Under the pieces are notes generated by a model that was not told the origin of the DNA, ran no database searches, and saw nothing but the letters and a program-made list of their open reading frames with translations. The translations under genes and the position numbers were made by a program. From the NCBI GenBank assembly GCA_964019425.1, contig OZ025855.1, positions 62,001-126,000 on the forward strand: 64,000 bases of DNA. The letters run 5' to 3'. The number at the start of each line of letters is the position of its first letter. Positions within the stretch are counted from its first letter, which is position 1. The DNA comes from Flectonema sp. DT1601. Taxonomy: Eukaryota; Euglenozoa; Diplonemea; Diplonemida; Diplonemidae. Positions 1 through 9,733 of this stretch are shown here, piece after piece.

Positions 1-2306
1 GCCAACTTATGTTCAGTACACTCATTTTTAAGCCTTTTTCGGTTGCTCAGGTATTTTTTGATTCTCACAATTCGCATTGGACTCTGTGAGTTCAGTCTCT
101 TGTTACTGCTTCTCTCTGGTTCATCAGCGACCGTTTGTGTTGCCAACTTGCCATTCTTTTTGATAGATAACATATGAGTTTCTGTCTCATCTTTTGTAAC
201 AGTTACAATACTATTTCGAGGATCCGTTTTGTATTCAGTGACCGTAAATGAAGTGTTATCATCTTCATCAACATATGTTGGATATTCTTTTGATGCTCTG
301 AATATTCCACATTTATTGATATGGTCAATAAATGACTTCCAGGATTTATTGCAATATTTACAAGTTTTACCGATATTCTCTGTATCTGTGTATGTTAGTA
401 CTCTTGATACCTTTTGTGGTGTAATCGGTATTGTTGTTCCGGAATTCGTGGCTTTACTGCTTACAGTAGGTGGTGTTTCCATCTTCCTGGCTACTGTTTG
501 TGGTGTAGTTGATCTTAGTCTGTATGTGGTGACTATTTTCTCCAACTGTCTTTCTTTTGACAAACTTCGTATTAATTCGAGGTTCTTTCCATCCCAACAT
601 GCTTGTTGGGTTTGTGGAATTATTTTAGTCGGAGTTTCGATCTTCAGAGGCGTCTTTATTTTCAGTGGAGTCTTAATCTTAATCGGAGTTATTGGTGGTG
701 ACTCCATCCTGTCTTTGGATGGAGTCATTAAGCCAGCATATCTATGCTCCGGTGATTCCTGCGTCTCTGGTGACATAGTTTCCATTACCATGTCAGTGTC
801 CGTATCCAGTTGTACTGTTGCTGGTGACGGCATATCGATCATATCCACATCATTATGATCCAGATCCAATGGTGATACAATCGGTAATTGTATCGTTTTC
901 ATAGATTGAATCACACTTTGATGTACAGTCGGAGGTTCCAATTGTGATACCTTTGAGATCGTTGCTGGCATCAACGTTGGGATTGCAGGTGGGGCCATTG
1001 TAGGTGCCTCATTTGCAATAACTTGTGTCTTCTTCTGAATTACAGTCGGCGGTGCTAATTGTGATATTTTTGAAATCCTTGCTGGCATCAGCGTTGGAAT
1101 TATCGGCGGGGCCTGTGTAAGTGCATCACTCGCACTGACTTGTGTATTCTTTTGAAGTACAATTGACGGTGTCGATTGTGATAAATTTGTAATTGGTGTT
1201 GGTATCATTGTTGGAATTATCGGCGGGACCTGTGTGAGTTCATCATTTGCAATGACTTGTGTCTTCTTTTGAAGTACAGTCGGCGGTGCCAATTGTGATA
1301 CCTTTGAAATCGTTGCTGGCATCAATGTCGGGATTGCTGGTGGGGCTACCGTAAGTGCATTATTTACAGTGACTAGCGTCTTCTGAAAACTATTTGATGG
1401 TAGCGATATAATTTTTTGCATTACCGAAGGTTCCATTTTTATTATCTTCGGTATCGTTATTGGTATTGCCATTGGAATTATTGATGGTCTTGGTAACACT
1501 GGTGATAGAAGTACTGGTAATGGTGGTATCTTCACCATCGGCGATATGTACAGGGTCGGTATATTATCCTGGCATATCTTTGGTGGTGATACGGCCCTTA
1601 TCTCTATCTTATTGACTTTTCCCGGTGTCGATATGGGCTTCATTTTGTCCGCTTTTTCGATTGCCGAAATCATTGTCTCAAGATCTGTTACATCCTCCTC
1701 GTCCGTGGATTTTTTAATTTCCACTTCTGTAGTTTTTGTTGTGGAATTATCCTTTGCTGGTGACTCTGTTATTGCCAGTGCAGACAAGTCTATTGGAGGA
1801 ATATCTTTCGTTGTTTTCATTACAACGTGGTATTCGTATTCCTTCAACGGATACTTCGTCATGATATCTTCTATCCCATCACAATCTGGAGTTGGATTGA
1901 TTATATCAAATCCCTTGTATTTAGAATTTGTATCAATAAAGACGATGTAATGTGTGTAGGATGCTCTACGTGACACTATGATGTATGGAATGACAATAGT
2001 TTCTTGTTCTGTTGGACCTACTGTGATTGTTTTCAGCTGTTCATGGGTTGTCACATGTGTTACTTCTAGTCCCAGATATATTCTTATTGTTTCATAAATA
2101 ACTATCTGATGAAACCAACCATCTGGGTTAAATGAGAACATCAAGTTCTCTCCAATTAACTTAAGCTCTTGCTCTGCGAGTCGGAATTGAATCTTAAACA
2201 TCTTCGATATTCTGATTCTTTCAGTTTTGAGGTGATCTGCTATGAAGTTAACAGTTGCCCAGCCACATTCCCCACTACGAAGTCCTTCTGCTGGTTGCGT
2301 GTGCAT
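1..2306 (-). CDS. Partial unrecognised ORF with possible papain-like domain, Pro-rich repeats and a zinc motif
   Basis: The minus strand is open from about 2358 to the window edge; the first Met is at 2306. I do not recognise the protein. Near the start is SGECGWATVNF, about 120 residues later THYIVFIDT and then DIINP. That Cys, His, Asp/Asn order is what a papain-like fold would show, but this is only a pattern guess. At about 1400-880 (plus coordinates) a roughly 36-residue unit with the core APPAIPTLMPATISKVSQL occurs four times. A Thr/Pro-rich stretch with repeated KTPLKI follows, then CKYCNKSW...DHINKC, a C2HC-type zinc motif, near 320-370. The usual leader acceptor is not evident, and the 5' end abuts the truncated sulfatase copy, so the N terminus may be missing. 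A host nuclear protein or the N-terminal part of a retroposon ORF are both possible; the deciding sequence lies outside the window. Confidence 0.6.
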   Translation of the reverse strand, partial: MHTQPAEGLRSGECGWATVNFIADHLKTERIRISKMFKIQFRLAEQELKLIGENLMFSFNPDGWFHQIVIYETIRIYLGLEVTHVTTHEQLKTITVGPTEQETIVIPYIIVSRRASYTHYIVFIDTNSKYKGFDIINPTPDCDGIEDIMTKYPLKEYEYHVVMKTTKDIPPIDLSALAITESPAKDNSTTKTTEVEIKKSTDEEDVTDLETMISAIEKADKMKPISTPGKVNKIEIRAVSPPKICQDNIPTLYISPMVKIPPLPVLLSPVLPRPSIIPMAIPITIPKIIKMEPSVMQKIISLPSNSFQKTLVTVNNALTVAPPAIPTLMPATISKVSQLAPPTVLQKKTQVIANDELTQVPPIIPTMIPTPITNLSQSTPSIVLQKNTQVSASDALTQAPPIIPTLMPARISKISQLAPPTVIQKKTQVIANEAPTMAPPAIPTLMPATISKVSQLEPPTVHQSVIQSMKTIQLPIVSPLDLDHNDVDMIDMPSPATVQLDTDTDMVMETMSPETQESPEHRYAGLMTPSKDRMESPPITPIKIKTPLKIKTPLKIETPTKIIPQTQQACWDGKNLELIRSLSKERQLEKIVTTYRLRSTTPQTVARKMETPPTVSSKATNSGTTIPITPQKVSRVLTYTDTENIGKTCKYCNKSWKSFIDHINKCGIFRASKEYPTYVDEDDNTSFTVTEYKTDPRNSIVTVTKDETETHMLSIKKNGKLATQTVADEPERSSNKRLNSQSPMRIVRIKKYLSNRKRLKNECTEHKL
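868..1400 (-). repeat. Four tandem coding repeats of about 108 bases in the partial ORF
   Basis: Four imperfect units carry the same order: a conserved PP-I-P-T-(L/M)-(M/I)-P segment, then S-K/N-(V/I/L)-S-Q, then a (V/I)-(L/I)-Q-K-(K/N)-T-Q-V segment. The units keep the reading frame while differing at many bases, which suggests that the protein repeat is under selection and is not a recent slippage product. Confidence 0.65.
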
Positions 2307-2325
2307 CGTAATAGGGAATTTATTA

Positions 2326-3714
2326 TCAATGAAGGTGGACCAATAATCTTCGTTTGGTAGTAACTGCCGGGGGGATAACATCTCCAGGGTGGTTCTTCAT
2401 CTCAGGTGGTGGAGTCTGCGGCATGTCTCCAGCTGTCTGCATTCCGTTGTATAATAATTTGAAATCTCCAACTCTGATAGCGCCCTCAAGTCCTGTAACA
2501 GGTACGTTGTGCATTACTGATGTTCTGTTAGTGTTTTGATGACCCATCAAAACTGACCATTGATTGTATCCATCCAATGGTTTACAAGGTTTAGTACTTC
2601 CTTTTACTAATCCAGATACAATAGTTGGAAGCCAATCAGTTGAGTGCATTAAATCCATACTTGTCACTCCTTTTGGAAGTGGTGCTAAATTATTATTAGT
2701 TCCCCTCACGAAAGCAACACCTCGAACACCTCCCTCCCAGTTAGTTGCTTTGTGACCTCTCAGAGGGTAGTTGTTAGCTGCAGCAGTAATCGGACCACCG
2801 TTATCAGTTGAGAAAATAAAAACTGTTGAATCCCACATCCCCGTGTCTTTCAACGCGTTAGTAATGTTACCAACAGCCTGGTCCATAACAGATACCATAC
2901 CTGCTTTCTTCAATCTACCTGAACCGTCTGTTGTTGTGTGAGGAATGATATTCTCATACGGTTGAATCGCACTCTCTGGTGCTTCCAGAGGATCGTGAAC
3001 TGCCTGCAGAGGAAAATACAAGAAAAATGGAACCTCATCTTGCTTTGGAGAGTGTGCGTGGATAAGACGAGTTGCTTCTTCCGCAAACAGCTCCGTCGAG
3101 TAGACGCCTCGTTTTGTTTTCAGAGCTTCGGGGAAAACATTCGGCGTACTACCGTTGCGAAGATCAAGTGCTTTACCTCTACCTTCGGATAACTTGCTAG
3201 AATATCCCCTGGTGTGATTGTAGTAATCTTCAGCACCCAACAAGTACCCAGTGTAAGTATCAAAGCCTCTAAAGGTCGGAGTGTATCTTTCATCACAAAG
3301 ACCAAGATGCCATTTCCCAATCATGTGAGTTGAGTATCCAGAGGCTTTCATTAATTCAGGAAGAAGTGTTTCATCTCCCGGCATTCCGTAAGGCATTTCT
3401 GGCTTAATAACAGCAGGCCCGATACCAGTGTGACTCGGGTATCTACCCGACATGACAGTTCCTCTTGTTGGTGAGCAGAGAGGTTGCACGTAATAATTCT
3501 CAAGTTTGACTCCCTCAGAACAAAGCTGATCAATATTTGGAGTTGCTATGTAACCGTTAGTTGTGGTACCTCCTTTAGGTTGTGCTGAAGAAGGTTTATT
3601 CTGATGATAACCAACATCATTCCATCCATAGTCATCCGCTAACACCAACACAACGTGAGGAAGTTCTGCTGCAACGCTGAGCGATGCAAGAGCGAGAACT
3701 CCAGCTGTTTTCAT
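2326..3714 (-). CDS. Sulfatase copy 1, 3'-truncated
   Basis: Arylsulfatase-family protein of 462 residues, against 530 in the two downstream copies. It starts with a signal peptide (residues 1-16). Metal-site DD is at 27-28 and CSPTR at 80-84 is the formylglycine site, followed by GRYPSHTG; GKWHLG and STDNGG are also present. Homology to the other copies ends abruptly at base 2358, after DVIPPAVT. The last eleven residues are unrelated and come from the adjoining sequence, so about 80 C-terminal residues are lost. The catalytic core is intact, but the missing C-terminal part makes a folded enzyme doubtful. In residues 160-182 this copy matches copy 3 (GAEDYYNHTRGYSS) and not its neighbour copy 2. 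Leader acceptor: likely the AG in AACAAAACAG about 20 bases upstream of the ATG. Confidence 0.8.
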   Translation of the reverse strand: MKTAGVLALASLSVAAELPHVVLVLADDYGWNDVGYHQNKPSSAQPKGGTTTNGYIATPNIDQLCSEGVKLENYYVQPLCSPTRGTVMSGRYPSHTGIGPAVIKPEMPYGMPGDETLLPELMKASGYSTHMIGKWHLGLCDERYTPTFRGFDTYTGYLLGAEDYYNHTRGYSSKLSEGRGKALDLRNGSTPNVFPEALKTKRGVYSTELFAEEATRLIHAHSPKQDEVPFFLYFPLQAVHDPLEAPESAIQPYENIIPHTTTDGSGRLKKAGMVSVMDQAVGNITNALKDTGMWDSTVFIFSTDNGGPITAAANNYPLRGHKATNWEGGVRGVAFVRGTNNNLAPLPKGVTSMDLMHSTDWLPTIVSGLVKGSTKPCKPLDGYNQWSVLMGHQNTNRTSVMHNVPVTGLEGAIRVGDFKLLYNGMQTAGDMPQTPPPEMKNHPGDVIPPAVTTKRRLLVHLH

Positions 3715-4029
3715 ATTTTAGTTTTTAATTTCTGTTTTGTTAAAAATAGAACGTCAAAGGACAAGGTACTATTTTAAAATATCAATTAAGTGGAATAGAA
3801 TCTCGAAAGTCGAAATCAGTCGGTCGCTTCCTCATTCCCGCGAAGGACACGAATTGAAAATACTATCATCAAAGGAATGAGATTTAGTTTTATTATATTT
3901 TTTTTAATAATGTTTTCGAGCACGAACGTTTCTTAGTTCCTCCTGTTTGGAGAGCATATATACAAGCATTAAGGAACAAGAGAGAGAGTGTGTATGAACA
4001 CGCACAAATAGACTCACCGAGAATAATGA

Positions 4030-4345
4030 TGGTATAAGGGGTCCACCTCAGACTACATTGTTAGAGTTTTCTCTAATTACATCAAACATAACATAATTAG
4101 AACTGAACAGCGACCAGTCATTTGATTCGTGAAGTCTACTTCTGAAAATTACACATCGTCGAGTTAGGGAACGTTCCCCAAGCCTTGTCTGCACGCAGTA
4201 ATTATACAAGGTTGCATTAGATGCGATGTTACTTTCACGGGAGAGAGCATACATATAAGTGTTAAGCAACTTAGCACTCACCATCAGGAATGGTTTACGT
4301 TTTTAAAAAGCATATATCGTTCGAAAAAAACGAAGAGAGAGAGAG
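4030..4345 (-). pseudogene. Remnant of a fourth sulfatase 3' end
   Basis: This spacer contains a degraded copy of the sulfatase C-terminal coding end and 3' flank. The stretch coding for SNIASNATLYNY is fused directly to the final bases before the stop, with roughly 110 bases between them deleted. The bases around 4048-4180 match 6505-6620 and 4430-4530 downstream of copies 3 and 2. The 3' flank (GGAATGGTTTACGTT and the following bases) is also duplicated at about 6365. It shows that the array was once larger or was rearranged by unequal exchange. Confidence 0.75.
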
Positions 4346-4482
4346 TGTGTGTATGTTGTATGAACACGCACAAATAGAATCACTGAGAATAATGATGGTA
4401 TAAGGGATCCCACTCACTCTTCTCAGTCACCACATTGTTAGAGTTTTCTCTAATTACATCAAACATAACATAAATAGAACTT

Positions 4483-6075
4483 CTACTTCTGAAAATTGCA
4501 CATCGTCGAGTTAGGGAACGGTCCCCAAGTCTTGTCCACACGCAGTGCTGGGTCAGCAGTTGGATCAAACTGATGTGAGAGAGACAAATCAGGGACTGCA
4601 GTCTTTTGATAATCCAAATAGACAGACTTTAAATAATTATACAAGGTTGTATTAGATGCGATGTTCTTGGACTCTGTAGCGTCTTCAATGACGTTGAAGA
4701 TCCAAACAGAAGTACCATCGATAGTAACTGCCGGGGGGATAACATCTCCAGGGTGGTTCTTCATCTCAGGTGGTGGAGTCTGCGGCATGTCTCCAGCTGT
4801 CTGCATTCCGTTGTATAATAATTTGAAATCTCCAACTCTGATAGCGCCCTCAAGTCCTGTAACAGGTACGTTGTGCATTACTGATGTTCTGTTAGTGTTT
4901 TGATGACCCATCAAAACTGACCATTGATTGTATCCATCCAATGGTTTACAAGGTTTAGTACTTCCTTTTACTAATCCAGATACAATAGTTGGAAGCCAAT
5001 CAGTTGAGTGCATTAAATCCATACTTGTCACTCCTTTTGGAAGTGGTGCTAAATTATTATTAGTTCCCCTCACGAAAGCAACACCTCGAATACCTCCCTC
5101 CCAGTTAGTTGCTTTGTGACCTCTCAGAGGGTAGTTGTTAGATGCAGTAATAGGACCACCGTTATCAGTTGAGAAAATAAAAACTGTTGAATCCCACATC
5201 CCCGTGTCTTTCAACGCGTTAGTAATGTTACCAACAGCCTGGTCCATAACAGATACCATACCTGCTTTCTTCAATCTACCTGAACCGGCTGATGTTGTGT
5301 GAGGAATGATATTCTCATATGGTTGAATCGCACTCTCTGGTGCTTCCAGAGGTTCGTGGACTGCCTGCAGAGGAAAATACAAGAAAAATGGAACCTCATC
5401 TTGCTTTGGAGAGTGTGCGTGAATAAGACGAATTGCTTCTTCCGCAAACAGCTCCGTCGAGTAGACGCCTCGTTTTGTTTTCAGAGCTTCGGGGAAAACA
5501 TTCGGCGTAGTACCGTTGCGAAGATCAAGTGCAGGACCTGTGTCTTCAGACAACTTGCTAGCATATGCCCTGGTGTGATTGAAGTAATCCTCACAACCCA
5601 ACAAGTACCCAGTGTAAGTATCAAAGCCTCTAAAGGTCGGAGTGTATCTTTCATCACAAAGACCAAGATGCCATTTCCCAATCATGTGAGTTGAGTATCC
5701 AGAGGCTTTCATTAATTCAGGAAGAAGTGTTTCATCTCCCGGCATTCCGTAAGGCATTTCTGGCTTAATAACAGCAGGCCCGATACCAGTGTGACTCGGG
5801 TATCTACCCGACATGACAGTTCCTCTTGTTGGTGAGCAGAGAGGTTGCACGTAATAATTCTCAAGTTTGACTCCCTCAGAACAAAGCTGATCAATATTTG
5901 GAGTTGCTATGTAACCGTTAGTTGTGGTACCTCCTTTAGGTTGTGCTGAAGAAGGTTTATTCTGATGATAACCAACATCATTCCATCCATAGTCATCCGC
6001 TAACACTAACACAACGTGAGGAAGTTCTGCTGCAACGCTGAGCGATGCAAGAGCGAGAACTCCAGCTGTTTTCAT
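4483..6075 (-). CDS. Sulfatase copy 2, full length
   Basis: Secreted arylsulfatase-type hydrolase, 530 residues: signal peptide 1-16, metal-binding DD at 27-28, formylglycine motif CSPTR at 80-84, GKWHLG near 133, STDNGG near 303, and several N-x-S/T glycosylation sites. The family hydrolyses sulfate esters of carbohydrates or glycosaminoglycans; the architecture is closest to the arylsulfatase B/I/J type. It probably acts in the endomembrane system or outside the cell. Residues 160-185 differ in a block from copies 1 and 3 (GCEDYFNHTRAYAS, DTGPALDLRNGTT), while the rest is almost identical. That mosaic suggests gene conversion, or selection at a loop near the active site. The leader sequence and 5' flank are the same as in copy 1. 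Confidence 0.93.
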   Translation of the reverse strand: MKTAGVLALASLSVAAELPHVVLVLADDYGWNDVGYHQNKPSSAQPKGGTTTNGYIATPNIDQLCSEGVKLENYYVQPLCSPTRGTVMSGRYPSHTGIGPAVIKPEMPYGMPGDETLLPELMKASGYSTHMIGKWHLGLCDERYTPTFRGFDTYTGYLLGCEDYFNHTRAYASKLSEDTGPALDLRNGTTPNVFPEALKTKRGVYSTELFAEEAIRLIHAHSPKQDEVPFFLYFPLQAVHEPLEAPESAIQPYENIIPHTTSAGSGRLKKAGMVSVMDQAVGNITNALKDTGMWDSTVFIFSTDNGGPITASNNYPLRGHKATNWEGGIRGVAFVRGTNNNLAPLPKGVTSMDLMHSTDWLPTIVSGLVKGSTKPCKPLDGYNQWSVLMGHQNTNRTSVMHNVPVTGLEGAIRVGDFKLLYNGMQTAGDMPQTPPPEMKNHPGDVIPPAVTIDGTSVWIFNVIEDATESKNIASNTTLYNYLKSVYLDYQKTAVPDLSLSHQFDPTADPALRVDKTWGPFPNSTMCNFQK

Positions 6076-6582
6076 ATTTTAGTTTTTAATTTCTGTTTTA
6101 TTAAAAATAGAACGTCAAAGGACAAGGTACTATTTTAGAATATCAATTAAGTGGAATAGAATCTCGAAAGTCGAAATCAGTCGGTCGCTTCCTCATTCCC
6201 GCGAAGGACACGAATTGAAAATACTATCATCAAAGGAATGAGATTTAGTTTTATTTTATTTTATTTTAATAATGTTTTCGAGCACGAACGTTTCTTAGTT
6301 CCTCCTGTTTGGAGAGAGCATATATACAAGCATTAAGGAACAAGTCCTTAACACTCATCACCAGGGATGGTTTACGTTGTTAAAAATAATATATCGCTTG
6401 AAAAGAAAGCGAAGAGAGAGAGTGTGAAAATGAACACGCACAAATAGACTCACTGAGAATAACGATGGTATAAAGGATCCCACTCACTCTTCTCAGCCAC
6501 CACATTGTTAGAGTTTTCTCTAAGTACATCAAACATAACAAAAATAGAACTGAACAGCGACCAGTCATTTGATTCGTGAAGT

Positions 6583-8175
6583 CTACTTCTGAAAATTGCA
6601 CATCGTCGAGTTAGGGAACGGTCCCCAAGTCTTGTCCACACGCAGTGCTGGGTCAGCAGTTGGATCAAACTGATGTGAGAGATACAAATCAGGGACTGCA
6701 GTCTTTTGATAATCCAAATAGACAGACTTTAAATAATTATACAAGGTTGTATTAGATGCGATGTTCTTGGACTCTGTAGCGTCTTCAATGACGTTGAAGA
6801 TCCAAACAGAAGTACCATCGATAGTAACTGCCGGGGGGATAACATCTCCAGGGTGGTTCTTCATCTCAGGTGGTGGAGTCTGCGGCATGTCTCCAGCTGT
6901 CTGCATTCCGTTGTATAATAATTTGAAATCTCCAACTCTGATAGCGCCCTCAAGTCCTGTAACAGGTACGTTGTGCATTACTGATGTTCTGTTAGTGTTT
7001 TGATGACCCATCAAAACTGACCATTGATTGTATCCATCCAATGGTTTACAAGGTTTAGTACTTCCTTTTACTAATCCAGATACAATAGTTGGAAGCCAAT
7101 CAGTTGAGTGCATTAAATCCATACTTGTCACTCCTTTTGGAAGTGGTGCTAAATTATTATTAGTTCCCCTCACGAAAGCAACACCTCGAACACCTCCCTC
7201 CCAGTTAGTTGCTTTGTGACCTCTCAGAGGGTAGTTGTTAGATGCAGTAATAGGACCACCGTTATCAGTTGAGAAAATAAAAACTGTTGAATCCCACATC
7301 CCCGTTTCTTTCAACGCGTTAGTAATGTTACCAACAGCCTGGTCCATAACAGATACCATACCTGCTTTCTTCAATCTACCTGAACCGTCTGTTGTTGTGT
7401 GAGGAATGATATTCTCATACGGTTGAATCGCACTCTCTGGTGCTTCCAGAGGTCCGTGGACTGCCTGCAGAGGAAAATACAAGAAAAATGGAACCTCATC
7501 TTGCTTTGGAGAGTGTGCGTGAATAAGACGAGTTGCTTCTTCCGCAAACAGCTCCGTCGAGTAGACGCCTCGTTTTGTTTTCAGAGCTTCGGGGAAAACA
7601 TTCGGCGTACTACCGTTGCGAAGATCAAGTGATTCACCTCTACCTTCGGATAACTTGCTAGAATATCCCCTGGTGTGATTGTAGTAATCTTCAGCACCCA
7701 ACAAGTACCCAGTGTAAGTATCAAAGCCTCTAAAGGTCGGAGTGTATCTTTCATCACAAAGACCAAGATGCCATTTCCCAATCATGTGAGTTGAGTATCC
7801 AGAGGCTTTCATTAATTCAGGAAGAAGTGTTTCATCTCCTGGCATTCCGTAAGGCATTTCTGGCTTAATAATCTCAGGTCCGATACCAGTGTGACTCGGG
7901 TATCTACCCGACATGACAGTTCCTCTTGTTGGTGAGCAGAGAGGTTGCACGTAATAATTCTCAAGTTTGACTCCCTCAGAACAAAGCTGATCAATATTTG
8001 GAGTTGCTATGTAACCGTTAGTTGTGGTACCTCCTTTAGGTTGTGCTGAAGAAGGTTTATTCTGATGATAACCAACATCATTCCATCCATAGTCATCCGC
8101 TAACACTAACACAACGTGAGGAAGTTCTGCTGCAACGCTGAGCGATGCAAGAGCGAGAACTCCAGCTGTTTTCAT
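6583..8175 (-). CDS. Sulfatase copy 3, full length
   Basis: Same architecture as copy 2: 530 residues, signal peptide, DD at 27-28, CSPTR at 80-84, STDNGG near 303. It differs from copy 2 at few sites, for instance PEIIKPEM instead of PAVIKPEM, VHGPLE instead of VHEPLE, and the 160-185 block, which is of the copy-1 type. It is the most upstream copy in the transcription direction. Its 5' flank is unlike that of the other two beyond about base 8190, so its leader acceptor and expression may differ. Confidence 0.93.
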   Translation of the reverse strand: MKTAGVLALASLSVAAELPHVVLVLADDYGWNDVGYHQNKPSSAQPKGGTTTNGYIATPNIDQLCSEGVKLENYYVQPLCSPTRGTVMSGRYPSHTGIGPEIIKPEMPYGMPGDETLLPELMKASGYSTHMIGKWHLGLCDERYTPTFRGFDTYTGYLLGAEDYYNHTRGYSSKLSEGRGESLDLRNGSTPNVFPEALKTKRGVYSTELFAEEATRLIHAHSPKQDEVPFFLYFPLQAVHGPLEAPESAIQPYENIIPHTTTDGSGRLKKAGMVSVMDQAVGNITNALKETGMWDSTVFIFSTDNGGPITASNNYPLRGHKATNWEGGVRGVAFVRGTNNNLAPLPKGVTSMDLMHSTDWLPTIVSGLVKGSTKPCKPLDGYNQWSVLMGHQNTNRTSVMHNVPVTGLEGAIRVGDFKLLYNGMQTAGDMPQTPPPEMKNHPGDVIPPAVTIDGTSVWIFNVIEDATESKNIASNTTLYNYLKSVYLDYQKTAVPDLYLSHQFDPTADPALRVDKTWGPFPNSTMCNFQK

Positions 8176-8470
8176 ATTTTAGTTTTTTAATTTCCTTTTT
8201 ATGAAATGTTTGTTTAAAACTTTGTTAAATTAATGAGCTCGCAACTGATGCTAACTGAGGCGATCAACTGCCACAAGCTGAGGTACTGAATATTGAAAAA
8301 ACAGTCAACAGACTGCTTGCTCAAATATATATAAAATAAGGTTTTTTATAACAGCGTCGTTGCGAAACATTTGTCTCCAACAACTACTTCCGGTCGACAT
8401 TTAATGAGAAAAGGAATCCAACCAGATGTGTTAATATGAGTTGCTTACTTAAATAACTACTTTGGACTGT

Positions 8471-9592
8471 TTAAGATCCAATATTGTATCCTTTTCTTAT
8501 GTACTCTTCTTTAGAAACTACGATGTGTTTCGTTTCTCCGTTAACATTTGTTGTAAAACTCGCAAGATCTCCTGAACGACGAGCACTTGAATGAGGACGA
8601 GTACCCAAACTACTAACGTCATTTATATCACGTTCTCCAGGAAGGAAGAATGAGGCCCCGGCTGCAGCAGGAAGTTGTTTGAGCATATCGCTGTGGATGT
8701 AGTCGCCCTTATTTAATTTTTCTTTCCTTCGTTTTGATCTTTCAAGGTTCAATTTACGAGTTTGCATCTCATCGAAAGACATCTTCTTTAGAATATCAAT
8801 TCCTTTTGTGGTAAAGAATTGTTTGCGATCTGCTTTTTGAACTTTTCTTATGAACGGATTCTCTCGACTTCCTTTCAATAAAAAAGGATTTACATCTGTC
8901 GCACCATTAATAGACAAGGACGGTTTTATTTCAGGAACTTTCTCATAAAGTAATCTATCCCTCGCTCCTAAAGTATTTAAACAATCATCATAAAGTTGTC
9001 GTCGAGTTGGTGTTAGTTTACGAATTAGTTTCGGGTCAACTCCTTTCTTTGATTTATTTTTTTCTTTTAACCTCTCGCTGTGTCTGTGAGTGAATTGTTC
9101 AGCCCACTTGAGTTGGTCTTCTTCAGAGCCGAGGATCTTTGCGAATTGTTTTTCAGATTGTTTATCATATGCCATGTGACTTTTATGATCTTCAAAAGGT
9201 TTGTTATCAAGTTCAATACGAGGAGAACGAGGAGAAGTTCCTTCAGTTCCATATTCCTTATCAACGTCTTCTCGTTGTTGCATCCATCTGCTCAATCTGT
9301 GAACTAATTTCACTTCCGCTTCCTTCTTAGTTCTATTCTCATCATCACGATGAGTAACTGAAGCTTTAACTTTACATTCCTCATTATGTTTTAAAACAGT
9401 AGCGTATGCTTTATTCAATTCCTTCATTTTCGTATCATCACCTCCGTTTAAGTCCGGGTGGTATTTCCGAGCTTGCAGTCTAAAGCTGCTCTTCAATTCC
9501 TTTGAATCAGAATCTAATGACGCTCCCAACAGTTTAAATGCTACTTTGATCGAACGAGGTACCTTTCCTAACAAGATTCGACTGCATTGCAT
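8471..9592 (-). CDS. J-domain (DnaJ/Hsp40) protein, probably mitochondrial
   Basis: 373 residues. A J domain spans about 17-72, with HPD at 45-47 following KYH in helix II and a typical helix III (KMKELNKAYATVL). The domain stimulates the ATPase of Hsp70. There is no G/F region and no zinc finger, so it is a type III J protein. The N terminus (MQCSRILLGKVPRSIK) is basic, hydroxylated and free of acidic residues, which suggests mitochondrial import. The rest is charged and helical with no recognised domain. Candidate spliced-leader acceptor CACACAG with AG at 9610-9611, a 17-base 5' UTR. Mitochondrial targeting is inferred from composition only. Confidence 0.88.
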   Translation of the reverse strand: MQCSRILLGKVPRSIKVAFKLLGASLDSDSKELKSSFRLQARKYHPDLNGGDDTKMKELNKAYATVLKHNEECKVKASVTHRDDENRTKKEAEVKLVHRLSRWMQQREDVDKEYGTEGTSPRSPRIELDNKPFEDHKSHMAYDKQSEKQFAKILGSEEDQLKWAEQFTHRHSERLKEKNKSKKGVDPKLIRKLTPTRRQLYDDCLNTLGARDRLLYEKVPEIKPSLSINGATDVNPFLLKGSRENPFIRKVQKADRKQFFTTKGIDILKKMSFDEMQTRKLNLERSKRRKEKLNKGDYIHSDMLKQLPAAAGASFFLPGERDINDVSSLGTRPHSSARRSGDLASFTTNVNGETKHIVVSKEEYIRKGYNIGS

Positions 9593-9733
9593 GAAGTAAT
9601 TATACCACCCTGTGTGTGTTGTGAAATATGTTATTTTACGATTCTATTGTTAAGGTGAGGTAGGTCTCATAATATATGAAATAAGATACAATCTAAAAAG
9701 GTTTGTTTTTCTAATATAATTTAAATAAGTGGT

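Larger units (their letters stand above)
2358..8190 (-). repeat. Tandem sulfatase gene array
   Basis: Three near-identical copies with their flanks. Copy 2 and copy 3 are exactly 2100 bases apart; copy 1 and copy 2 are 2361 apart because a remnant 3' end is inserted between them. The 5' flank is shared by copies 1 and 2 for more than 200 bases, whereas the flank of copy 3 diverges within about 20 bases of its ATG. Copy 3 is therefore at the upstream edge of the array. The pattern fits unequal crossing over. Confidence 0.9.

Noticed and set aside
229-1950. Two plus-strand open frames of 209 and 134 codons
   Set aside because: They are shadows of the minus-strand ORF, which is longer, repeats in frame and fits the direction of all other genes.
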